A stretch of DNA of 35,010 nt. Source: an uncultured Methylococcaceae bacterium (GTDB taxonomy: Bacteria > Pseudomonadota > Gammaproteobacteria > Methylococcales > Methylomonadaceae). This document shows, piece after piece, positions 16,911 to 24,127 of this stretch. Where the stretch lies: the NCBI GenBank assembly GCA_903908165.1, contig CAIVQX010000105.1, positions 1 to 35,010 on the forward strand. The letters are read 5' to 3'. The position numbers and the translations under genes are program-made. The stretch's first letter is position 1; every line of letters begins with the position of its first letter. The notes under the pieces were generated by a model. That model worked only from the letters and a program-made list of their open reading frames with translations. It was not told the origin of the DNA and searched no databases.

Positions 16911-17951
16911 ATGAATTCGTCAGACTTCCAAAAAAAAATACTCGCTTGGTTTGATCAAAATGGCCGTAAAGATCTCCCTTGGCAACAAGATCTTTCACCC
17001 TATCGGGTGTGGCTTTCTGAAACCATGCTGCAACAAACACAGGTTACTACTGTTATTCCTTACTTTAATGCCTTTATAGAACAGTTTCCTACAATAGAAT
17101 GCTTGGCAAAAGCACCTGTGGATGAGGTTTTACATCGTTGGTCAGGTCTTGGATACTACGCACGCGCTCGAAATCTGCACAAAACCGCACAACTCATAGT
17201 AGAGCAATCGTACTTTCCCGATACGCTAGATAAATTAATAGAATTACCTGGCATTGGCTTATCAACAGCCGGTGCTATCTTAAGCATTGCATTTAAAAAA
17301 AGCCACCCAATCTTAGATGGTAATGTCAAGAGAGTACTAAGTCGATTTAAAGGTGTTTCTGGTTGGCCGGGAGACAGTCAGGTTAGCAAACAATTGTGGG
17401 CTATTAGTGCAGACTTGACACCGGTAGATCGAGTAGCTGACTACACTCAAGCCATAATGGATTTAGGTGCAACCATTTGCAGGCGAAGTAAACCGGCCTG
17501 TAATGCTTGCCCGCTTAATAGTTATTGCAAAGCAAAAATGACCAATACAGTTTCATTATTGCCAACGCCTAAAGCTTCAAAAACCTTACCGATTAAACAA
17601 CTTGTTTTCTTGTTACTGAGCAATAACAAGAAGATATTACTCGAAAAAAGACCGCCAACTGGAATCTGGGGGGGCTTATGGAGCCTGCCAGAATTTCCCA
17701 ACATTCATTCTGTATATGATTGGTGCTTGACAACAAATACACCCATCATTATTTCAAGAACCCTACCTACTCAGCGCCACACATTCTCGCATTATCACTT
17801 AGATTACACGACTGTGCTTATTCAAACAGATAACCCTATAAATTTTGTGATGGAAGCCGATCACACTGTCTGGTATAACACTCAGCAGATTAAAACGCTC
17901 GGATTACCGGCACCTATTAAATTACTGTTAAAACAACACGCAAGAGGATAA
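16911..17951 (+). CDS. mutY: A/G-specific adenine DNA glycosylase MutY
   Basis: 346 residues. Removes adenine mispaired with 8-oxoguanine. The catalytic glutamate is E37 in LSETMLQQTQV, the helix-hairpin-helix is ELPGIGLSTAGAIL (about 111-124), the catalytic aspartate is D136 in ILDGNVKRVLSR, and the [4Fe-4S] cluster ligands are C190, C197, C200 and C206 with the classical 6-2-5 spacing. The C-terminal third is the NUDIX-like domain that reads 8-oxoG (LLEKRPPTGIWGGLWSLPEF). It is followed two bases later by yggX, the same pairing as in E. coli, where both protect against oxidative and iron damage. Confidence 0.96.
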   Translation: MNSSDFQKKILAWFDQNGRKDLPWQQDLSPYRVWLSETMLQQTQVTTVIPYFNAFIEQFPTIECLAKAPVDEVLHRWSGLGYYARARNLHKTAQLIVEQSYFPDTLDKLIELPGIGLSTAGAILSIAFKKSHPILDGNVKRVLSRFKGVSGWPGDSQVSKQLWAISADLTPVDRVADYTQAIMDLGATICRRSKPACNACPLNSYCKAKMTNTVSLLPTPKASKTLPIKQLVFLLLSNNKKILLEKRPPTGIWGGLWSLPEFPNIHSVYDWCLTTNTPIIISRTLPTQRHTFSHYHLDYTTVLIQTDNPINFVMEADHTVWYNTQQIKTLGLPAPIKLLLKQHARG

Positions 17952-17953
17952 CA

Positions 17954-18226
17954 ATGACTAGAATGGTTAAGTGCGTAAAATTGGGTATAGAAGCCGAAGG
18001 CTTTGATGAACCACCTTTTCCAGGACCTAAAGGCCAGGAAATTTATGAAAAAATATCTAAATCAGCTTGGAAAGAATGGCTATCTAAACAAACCATGCTG
18101 ATTAATGAAAATAAATTAGCCAGTTTTGACCCAAAAGCCCGAGCTTACTTGGCAGAAGAAAGAACCAAATTTCTGTTTGAAGGTAATAATGAAATGCCGG
18201 AAGGCTATATACCACCTACAAAATAA
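17954..18226 (+). CDS. yggX: Probable Fe(2+)-trafficking protein YggX
   Basis: 90 residues, the family length. It protects iron-sulfur proteins from oxidative damage and is thought to handle labile iron. It shows MVKCVKLGIEAEGFDEPPFP with the conserved cysteine (C7), the QEIYEKISKSAWKEWLSKQTMLINE helix pattern, and the ARAYLAEERTKFLF end. The start is ATG 17954, two bases after mutY, so the two are translated from one message. Family members often begin with MSRTVFC; here the N-terminus MTRMVKC is close. Confidence 0.95.
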   Translation: MTRMVKCVKLGIEAEGFDEPPFPGPKGQEIYEKISKSAWKEWLSKQTMLINENKLASFDPKARAYLAEERTKFLFEGNNEMPEGYIPPTK

Positions 18227-18306
18227 AGCTACACCTAACTGCTAAGGGGTAGCTTCAACGACGAGGTACTATCCAAGTGACCTGGGTTTTTATTTATGAA
18301 CCAATA

Positions 18307-18328
18307 GGCCTTTCGATAAGGCCATTTT
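18307..18328 (+). terminator. Intrinsic terminator after yggX
   Basis: GGCCTT pairs with AAGGCC around TCGAT, followed by ATTTT. It lies 80 bases after the yggX stop and is the likely end of the mutY-yggX message. Confidence 0.7.
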
Positions 18329-18451
18329 AGAAACTTTATTAATAAAACTGACTTTTTTCAGTTTTGTCACAATAGTGTAATAACTTAAAGGTATCATTAA
18401 CTTTAACTTAGCAGTTTCTAGTTAGCATTACACCCTCATGTAAGTGTTATT

Positions 18452-18486
18452 ATGGCGGAGCGAAATTCGTTTCCGCCATTTTTTTT
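18452..18486 (+). terminator. Strong intrinsic terminator with T-run
   Basis: ATGGCGGA pairs with TCCGCCAT, with an inner CGA/TCG helix, and is followed by eight T on the plus strand. It is 226 bases after yggX and after another terminator, so it either backs that up or ends an unseen transcript. Confidence 0.85.
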
Positions 18487-18512
18487 GAGGCTTACAATAC
18501 CGTCTCACTATC

Positions 18513-18995
18513 TCACAACAATACTGTCAACTTATCCCCTAATTGCAGTAAACCTTGATGTAAAACCTGAGCCGTTAAGCCACCATGGCCTCGCATTGCG
18601 TTATAACCTCCGACCCCTAATGTTAGCTCCATTTTAGCGCAGGGATGACAAAATCCGGTTGCCTGTAAAACAACATCACCAATCCTAAATTTGGCATTTT
18701 TTAACGCCAACAAATTAATGCCCTTAATGACCAGATTGCGGCGCAAGAATTCAGGGGAAACCGCTTTACCCATGAGTGACTCAAGCACCGCTAAATGTTC
18801 ATATTGAATTAATGTGACGTGTCGTTTACCACTAGTGCCGTTATAACGATCACCAACTAAGCCCGAGTGTTGAGTAACAAGAACTTCAGTCAAGGCAATC
18901 ATTGGTTTACCGTGCGCCGGCCTTACTCCTATCCAAACTAATTCTCCATTGCTTGGAAACACCTGTATCAACTCGTTGACAGTTAACTTTTGCAT
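18513..18995 (-). CDS. MOSC domain protein
   Basis: 160 residues forming one MOSC domain, the beta-barrel of molybdenum cofactor sulfurases, here in the short free-standing form (YiiM-like). Seen are the GVRPAHGKPM opening, GLVGDRYNGTSGKRHVTL (about 45-62), the FLRRNLVIKGINL motif (about 83-95), and CHPCAKMELTLG, where the first cysteine is the one conserved in the domain. In relatives this domain binds a pyranopterin or works in thiol or sulfur transfer. The start overlaps the end of the kinase gene by 13 bases, so translation is coupled. It is the last gene of the rph-rdgB-kinase run. Confidence 0.88.
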   Translation of the reverse strand: MQKLTVNELIQVFPSNGELVWIGVRPAHGKPMIALTEVLVTQHSGLVGDRYNGTSGKRHVTLIQYEHLAVLESLMGKAVSPEFLRRNLVIKGINLLALKNAKFRIGDVVLQATGFCHPCAKMELTLGVGGYNAMRGHGGLTAQVLHQGLLQLGDKLTVLL

Positions 18996-20044
18996 TCTAT
19001 TTTTATTTTATCTATCAATACATTAATGGTAGCTTCTTGCTCCGTAATGTTTTGACAAAGTTCAAATTGATTAACCGCACGCCGTAAATTTTCTTTTGGA
19101 TCAGTTACTTTAAAATACGAATTACCTTCCAGATAATCCGTATAAAACCGCAGACCTAATTCAAAGGGAATTAATTGTATGGCCGCAAACAAAAATTGAT
19201 AATCATCTTCTGAAAAAAACGGGCTAACTTCAGATAAATAGCTTTTTAATATAGCCGAACACAATTCAAGATCAAATTTATTGGTGTCCAATTTGTGACA
19301 ACAAGAACGTAAACAGTCTCCAATATCGTAATGTACCAAACCTGGCTTAACAGTATCCAAATCAATAAGACCAATAATCTTTTTACCGTATTGATCAAAG
19401 AGAAAATTATTAAGTTTAGGATCACCATGAATAACCCTTAAAGGCAACAATCCTTTCTCTTTTGCAGTTTCCAAAGCACTAGCCAGATGCTGAAATTTAG
19501 AAATGAAATTAACACAATAAAGACTTTGCGAGTCAATTTGTTCAGGCGCTTGTGCGATGATATGCTGATAATGACTTAAATAAGCTGGTGCAATGTGAAA
19601 GCCAGGCAACGTATCATGCAAAAACAAAGGATCAAGATTATTTACCAAACGATGAAAATAACCCAAGGCAAAACCTGTTTGTTCAGCTTGCCTTACACTA
19701 GCAAGCACATCGAGACTGACAGAATCTTCAATATAATCAAGAGCTCGCCAACAATCACCTTGATCATCCAAATAATAAGCGTGATTAGTTATCGTCTTTA
19801 ATAGCTCAGGTATTTTGAGTTCTAACGCTGTATTCGTTTTTTGTCTTATATGCCAATTAATCTTGATCAGATTATCCATAATCTGTTCAGGCTTGCGAAA
19901 AACCTTGGGATTTATTCGTTGCAGAACAAAATATGTACTTTCCGTTGTAACCAAAAAAGTGTCATTAATTAGACCGTTGCCAAGCGGAGAAATATTAATA
20001 ATGATTTTAGCAAACTGCTGAGCAATAAGGCGCAATTCGTTCAT
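18983..20044 (-). CDS. NahK-like sugar kinase, APH phosphotransferase fold
   Basis: 353 residues of the aminoglycoside phosphotransferase / homoserine kinase type II superfamily (COG2334). The ATP-binding region begins with LGNGLINDTFLV (about 21-32), the catalytic loop is RVIHGDPKLNNFLFD (D208, with N213 for metal) and the metal site is LIDLDTVKPG (D228/D230). The overall pattern, including the GFHIAPAYLSHY and DIGDCLRSCC stretches, resembles N-acetylhexosamine 1-kinase NahK, which suggests a cytoplasmic (amino)sugar kinase, but the substrate cannot be read off the sequence. It shares one base with the rdgB stop and overlaps MOSC, so the run is tightly coupled. Confidence 0.8.
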   Translation of the reverse strand: MNELRLIAQQFAKIIINISPLGNGLINDTFLVTTESTYFVLQRINPKVFRKPEQIMDNLIKINWHIRQKTNTALELKIPELLKTITNHAYYLDDQGDCWRALDYIEDSVSLDVLASVRQAEQTGFALGYFHRLVNNLDPLFLHDTLPGFHIAPAYLSHYQHIIAQAPEQIDSQSLYCVNFISKFQHLASALETAKEKGLLPLRVIHGDPKLNNFLFDQYGKKIIGLIDLDTVKPGLVHYDIGDCLRSCCHKLDTNKFDLELCSAILKSYLSEVSPFFSEDDYQFLFAAIQLIPFELGLRFYTDYLEGNSYFKVTDPKENLRRAVNQFELCQNITEQEATINVLIDKIKIECKS

Positions 20045-20664
20045 TAATAATTTTTAAGATATGTTCTTGCTTTAATCAAATCTGTCAAATTTCGTAAAGC
20101 GATGCCTCTATGGCTTAACGAATTTTTTACGATGGCAGATAATTCAGCGGATGAACACTGCAACTCAGGCACCCAAAAAACAGGATCATAACCAAACCCA
20201 TTAGAACCAATGGGTTGATGTAAAATCCGCCCTTCCCAAACTCCTTGCGCAATCACCGGAAGAGGATCTTCAGCATGCGCCATAAAAACCATAACGCAGA
20301 TAAAACGGGCACTACGCTGCTCCTCTGAAACACCCTCCAATTCCTTTAGTAACTTCTGCACATTATCGTGATCAGACGAACCAAAACCAGCATAACGAGC
20401 AGAAATTACACCCGGCGCTCCGTTTAAAGCATCAACAACTAAACCGGAATCATCTGCTATTGCAGGTAACTTAGAATACAAGGCTGCATGTCTGGCTTTT
20501 ATAATGGCGTTTTCTACAAAGGTAGAGCCCGTTTCATCAACATCTGTTACATTAAACAAGGACTGAGGAACAATTGGATGCTCGGGAAGAATAGCCTGAA
20601 TTTCTTTAATTTTACCTATATTGCTACTGGCTAAAACGATTTGTTGCGTTGATAAAATAGTCAT
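20044..20664 (-). CDS. rdgB: XTP/dITP pyrophosphatase RdgB (HAM1 family)
   Basis: 206 residues. Hydrolyses ITP, dITP and XTP to monophosphates, keeping deaminated purines out of nucleic acids. It shows VLASSNIGKIKEI (about 10-22), TFVENAIIKARHA, ADDSGLVVDAL, GAPGVISARYAG, GSNGFGYDPVF and the closing SHRGIALRNL, all standard for the family. The ATG is at 20664, 33 bases after rph, and the stop overlaps the start of the kinase gene. rph followed by rdgB is a widespread gene order. Confidence 0.96.
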   Translation of the reverse strand: MTILSTQQIVLASSNIGKIKEIQAILPEHPIVPQSLFNVTDVDETGSTFVENAIIKARHAALYSKLPAIADDSGLVVDALNGAPGVISARYAGFGSSDHDNVQKLLKELEGVSEEQRSARFICVMVFMAHAEDPLPVIAQGVWEGRILHQPIGSNGFGYDPVFWVPELQCSSAELSAIVKNSLSHRGIALRNLTDLIKARTYLKNY

Positions 20665-20697
20665 AATTTAGGCTCAAGGTAAAAACTTTAAATTTTA

Positions 20698-21417
20698 TCA
20701 ATCGTTTCCCAAAGCTTGTTGTTGTTTTTCAAGTAAATACTTAATACCACGACTGGCCAGTTCCAACATAGCGTCCATCTCTTCTTTTCTAAAGGCATGC
20801 CCCTCAGCAGTACCCTGTACCTCAATGAATGCTGCAGCATCGTTCATCACCACATTCATATCAGTTTCAGCGTTACTGTCTTCAGCATAATCCAGATCCA
20901 ATACAGGTTCACCGTTATAAATACCAACAGATACGGAGGCAACCTGACCATGCAAAGGGTTAGTCTTGATCAATTTGCTCTTAAGCATTTTTTCTATTGC
21001 TATCGACAAAGCCACAAAACCACCGGTAATTGAAGCAGTCCGTGTACCGCCATCAGCCTGAAGCACATCACAATCAATGGTTATTGTATGCTCACCCAGT
21101 GCTTTTAAATCTACAGCAGCTCTTAAAGACCGACCAATCAAACGCTGAATTTCCAAGGTACGTCCACCCTGCTTACCATGGGCGGCTTCACGTCCCATAC
21201 GACTATGGGTTGATCGAGGCAACATGCCATATTCAGCAGTCACCCAGCCTTCACCCTTACCTTTAAGGAAACGAGGAACACTTTTGTCAACACTAGCTGT
21301 ACAAAGCACACGAGTGTCGCCAAACTCAACTAACACAGAGCCCTCTGCATGCTTAGTATAACCACAGGTAAATTTTATATCTCTGAGTTGATCTGGATTT
21401 CGTCCACTTGGTCTCAT
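20698..21417 (-). CDS. rph: Ribonuclease PH
   Basis: 239 residues, full length. A phosphorolytic 3'-5' exoribonuclease that trims tRNA 3' ends, working as a hexamer. It shows the [13 protein letters not shown] start, [20 protein letters not shown], the [18 protein letters not shown] stretch, [14 protein letters not shown], and the phosphate-site signature [17 protein letters not shown] (about 117-133). It is divergent from yicC with 161 bases between the starts, as in many gammaproteobacteria. Intact, unlike the frameshifted copy in laboratory E. coli K-12. Confidence 0.97.
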   Translation of the reverse strand: MRPSGRNPDQLRDIKFTCGYTKHAEGSVLVEFGDTRVLCTASVDKSVPRFLKGKGEGWVTAEYGMLPRSTHSRMGREAAHGKQGGRTLEIQRLIGRSLRAAVDLKALGEHTITIDCDVLQADGGTRTASITGGFVALSIAIEKMLKSKLIKTNPLHGQVASVSVGIYNGEPVLDLDYAEDSNAETDMNVVMNDAAAFIEVQGTAEGHAFRKEEMDAMLELASRGIKYLLEKQQQALGND

Positions 21418-21578
21418 ATGTGTTCCGGTAAAATCAAACCTGACAGTATACCTGACTTATAAGCTATACTTCCCCCAATTTTATAAATGCTTGCTTAAAA
21501 ATAAATCAATATTGGTTGTAATGGACATAATCACAGGATGTTACCTAATAACTAATTCTCTAAAAATACGGGTGAAAA

Positions 21579-22445
21579 ATGATTAAAAGTATGACTGCTT
21601 ATGCCGGTAATGAAGCACGTATCGAAGATTTAACCCTAAATTGCGAGTTACGTTCTGTCAATCACCGCTACTGCGACATCAGCTTAAAATTACCCGATCA
21701 CTTACGCTTCCTTGAAGCCGACCTTCGTTCAATTATTGGTACAAAAATCAATCGCGGTAAGATTGAGTGTGCCTTAAGTATTAAGAAACAGTCGCAAAAC
21801 GTACAAAGCTTTAATATCAATATTGATGCGGTTAAAGCCTTACTTGCCGCAACACAACAAATTGAAAAACAAATGCAAGCCTCTTTATCCTTTTCAGCTT
21901 TGGATATTTTAGCATTTCCAGGCATTCAACAAGAACCGGTTACCGACAAAACTCACCTTAACGAAACCATCATCCATCTAGTCAAACAAACACTTACTGA
22001 ATTTCTAGAAGCTCGAGAACGTGAAGGCGCTCAACTTAAAGTTTTATTAGAAGAACGTTGTGTGAAAATGCAAAGCTTTATTACCTTGGCCAGCAAACGT
22101 ATGCCAGACGTTTTATTATTAATTCGTAATAAAGTAACCGATAAAATTGTTGAACTGGTTGCGCAACCAGATTTTGATCGCTTGGAACAAGAATTGGTTT
22201 ATATGGCGCAAAAACTGGACATTACCGAAGAACTAGATCGACTGGACACCCATATCACTGAGGTATTGCGAGTCTTGAAGGAAAAAGAACCGATTGGTAG
22301 GCGCTTGGATTTTTTAATGCAAGAACTCAACCGTGAAGCCAATACTCTAGGCTCTAAATCAACCGATAAAGAAATGACCCAAATAGCCATTGAGCTAAAA
22401 GTACTAATTGAACAAATGCGTGAACAAATACAAAATATTGAATAA
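21579..22445 (+). CDS. yicC: YicC family endoribonuclease
   Basis: 288 residues, the usual size. YicC proteins are endoribonucleases that cleave small RNAs; in E. coli YicC targets RyhB. It shows the MIKSMTAYAG start, ELRSVNHRYCDISLKLP (about 26-42), the NRGKIECAL motif, and the DUF1732 C-terminal region: EELDRLDTHITEVLRVL, GRRLDFLMQELNREANTLGS and STDKEMTQIAIELKVLIEQM. A GGGTG site precedes the ATG. In many relatives gmk follows, but here the next gene is lnt. Confidence 0.95.
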   Translation: MIKSMTAYAGNEARIEDLTLNCELRSVNHRYCDISLKLPDHLRFLEADLRSIIGTKINRGKIECALSIKKQSQNVQSFNINIDAVKALLAATQQIEKQMQASLSFSALDILAFPGIQQEPVTDKTHLNETIIHLVKQTLTEFLEAREREGAQLKVLLEERCVKMQSFITLASKRMPDVLLLIRNKVTDKIVELVAQPDFDRLEQELVYMAQKLDITEELDRLDTHITEVLRVLKEKEPIGRRLDFLMQELNREANTLGSKSTDKEMTQIAIELKVLIEQMREQIQNIE

Positions 22446-22522
22446 AAATCAAGTTATCAAAACCGCTTAAGACAAAGTAATCTTATTTTTTAATGGTATC
22501 TCAAACCAATTAGCTACAATCG

Positions 22523-24007
22523 ATGCTAATTTCATCAAACAAATCTTGGAATCTACTGGCAGCATTTGCAGGTATTTTTTTTACCTTAGCCTTCGCACCT
22601 TTCGATCAGCCCTATCTGGCACCGATTAGTCTTTGCGTACTTTTTGGCTGCTGGCATAAGACAACGCCAAAGCAAGCCTTCTTAAGAGGCTATTTATTTG
22701 GCCTTGGTTCATTTGGCATAGGCGTCTCTTGGGTTTATGTCAGCATTCATGAATTTGGCGGTGCCAACCCATTAAGCTCAGGCTTGATGACTTGTCTGTT
22801 TTTCGGTTTTTGGGCCCTGTTTCCAGCGTTGGCCGGCTATATATCTGTCTCGATTCGCAACGGCGACCAAGGACTCAAAGCAATTTTAGTAATACCTGTT
22901 ATCTGGCAGTTAATCGAATATTTTCGAGGCAATTGGATGCTTGATGGCTTTCCCTGGTTACAAAGTGCCTACTCCCAACTGGATACTCCTCTAGCGGGCT
23001 ATATACCAATCTTGGGCGCCTGTGGCACAGGTTTTTTGGTGGCTTTAACCGCGTCCACTGTCGTTTTTATTTTTCAAAACAAAAAACATTGGCCGTCTTT
23101 ATATCTTCTGCTTATTGCCTTATGGATAGGTGGTAGCTTTCTAAAAACGGTAAAATGGACTCATGCCCTTGGCAATCCAATCAGCGTATCTTTAATTCAA
23201 GGCAATATCAGTCAAGACCAAAAATGGCTTCCAGAAAATAAACTTAAAACGTTAATGCTTTATAAAGAACTAACAGAAGCAAATTGGAATTCATCTATTA
23301 TTGTCTGGCCTGAAACCTCGATTCCCGCTTATTTAGCAGATGTACAAGAATGGTTTTTGCGCCCTTTAAGTAAATCTGCAGAGCAGCATAAGGCAGATTT
23401 AATTGTTAGCCTGCCCACGTATAACGACTTAACAAAAGAGAAATACAATGCTGTATTGACACTGGGTAAAGACAGCGCGCTGTATCAGAAGATACATTTA
23501 CTCCCTTTTGGTGAATATTTACCTTGGCAACCTCTATCAGGATTCATATTAAATAAACTGGGCATGAAGCTGGGGAACTTTACACCTGGCAAAAAAAACC
23601 AAGTATTATTAAAAGCAGGCGGTTATTCCTTTAAAACCTCTATTTGCTATGAAGATGTCTTTGGTGCTTTGGGCATCATAGGTTTACCTGAGGCTGCTTA
23701 TCTAGTTAACGTAACCAATGATGGTTGGTTTGGTCATTCAATCGAGCCGTATCAACATCTACAGATGGCCAGAATGCGTGCATTGGAAACTGGGCGTTTT
23801 ATGTTACGAACTACCAATACCGGAGTAACTGCGGTTATCGGATCGGAGGGTAAAATTATCAAGCAAGCCCCCTTATTTAAAACTTCGGTACTTAACGAAA
23901 CCATAATACCTATGGGGGGCATGACACCTTATGCTAAGCTTGGTGATCTCCCTTCTCTCATCGTATTACCAATCTTGTTTTTTGCTTTTGCTTTTAAAAC
24001 ACATTAA
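22523..24007 (+). CDS. lnt: Apolipoprotein N-acyltransferase Lnt
   Basis: 494 residues. The last step of lipoprotein maturation: transfers an acyl chain from phospholipid to the amino group of the N-terminal cysteine, at the outer face of the inner membrane. The first 200 residues hold about six membrane helices with the GFPWLQSAYSQLD motif (142-154). The nitrilase-like domain follows, with the catalytic triad E264 (VWPETSIPAY), K323 (YQKIHLLPFGEYLP) and C375 (TSICYEDVFG), then NVTNDGWFGHSIEPYQH. The final hydrophobic segment returns to the membrane. The start at ATG 22523 gives a family-like N-terminus. No neighbouring corC or miaB, its usual partners. Confidence 0.95.
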   Translation: MLISSNKSWNLLAAFAGIFFTLAFAPFDQPYLAPISLCVLFGCWHKTTPKQAFLRGYLFGLGSFGIGVSWVYVSIHEFGGANPLSSGLMTCLFFGFWALFPALAGYISVSIRNGDQGLKAILVIPVIWQLIEYFRGNWMLDGFPWLQSAYSQLDTPLAGYIPILGACGTGFLVALTASTVVFIFQNKKHWPSLYLLLIALWIGGSFLKTVKWTHALGNPISVSLIQGNISQDQKWLPENKLKTLMLYKELTEANWNSSIIVWPETSIPAYLADVQEWFLRPLSKSAEQHKADLIVSLPTYNDLTKEKYNAVLTLGKDSALYQKIHLLPFGEYLPWQPLSGFILNKLGMKLGNFTPGKKNQVLLKAGGYSFKTSICYEDVFGALGIIGLPEAAYLVNVTNDGWFGHSIEPYQHLQMARMRALETGRFMLRTTNTGVTAVIGSEGKIIKQAPLFKTSVLNETIIPMGGMTPYAKLGDLPSLIVLPILFFAFAFKTH

Positions 24008-24127
24008 GCAAATGGGGTTTTGATATTTTGGGACCTTTATTAAATTCCACAGACTTCTTATCGAACCAATGCATAAAAATGATAGAATGGTCGATTATTT
24101 ACACTCCTAGTATCTTCACAATTATCC

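Larger units (their letters stand above)
18227..18512. other. Intergenic region rich in hairpins
   Basis: About 290 bases between yggX and the convergent MOSC gene, with no open frame of interest. It holds, in order: an AAGCTAC/GTAGCTT pairing right at the yggX stop, the GGCCTT/AAGGCC terminator (18307-18328), an AAAACTGA/TCAGTTTT hairpin (18344-18365), a TTACA/TGTAA hairpin (18428-18443) and the strong terminator at 18452-18486. No convincing promoter was found, so a small RNA is only a possibility. Confidence 0.45.

Noticed and set aside
13588-18377. The 12-base word GTCACAATAGTG appears both upstream of the peroxiredoxin gene (13588-13599) and after yggX (18366-18377), suggesting a shared operator of oxidative-defence genes.
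   Set aside because: In 35 kb many 12-base pairs are expected by chance, and the second copy lies after its gene, not before it.
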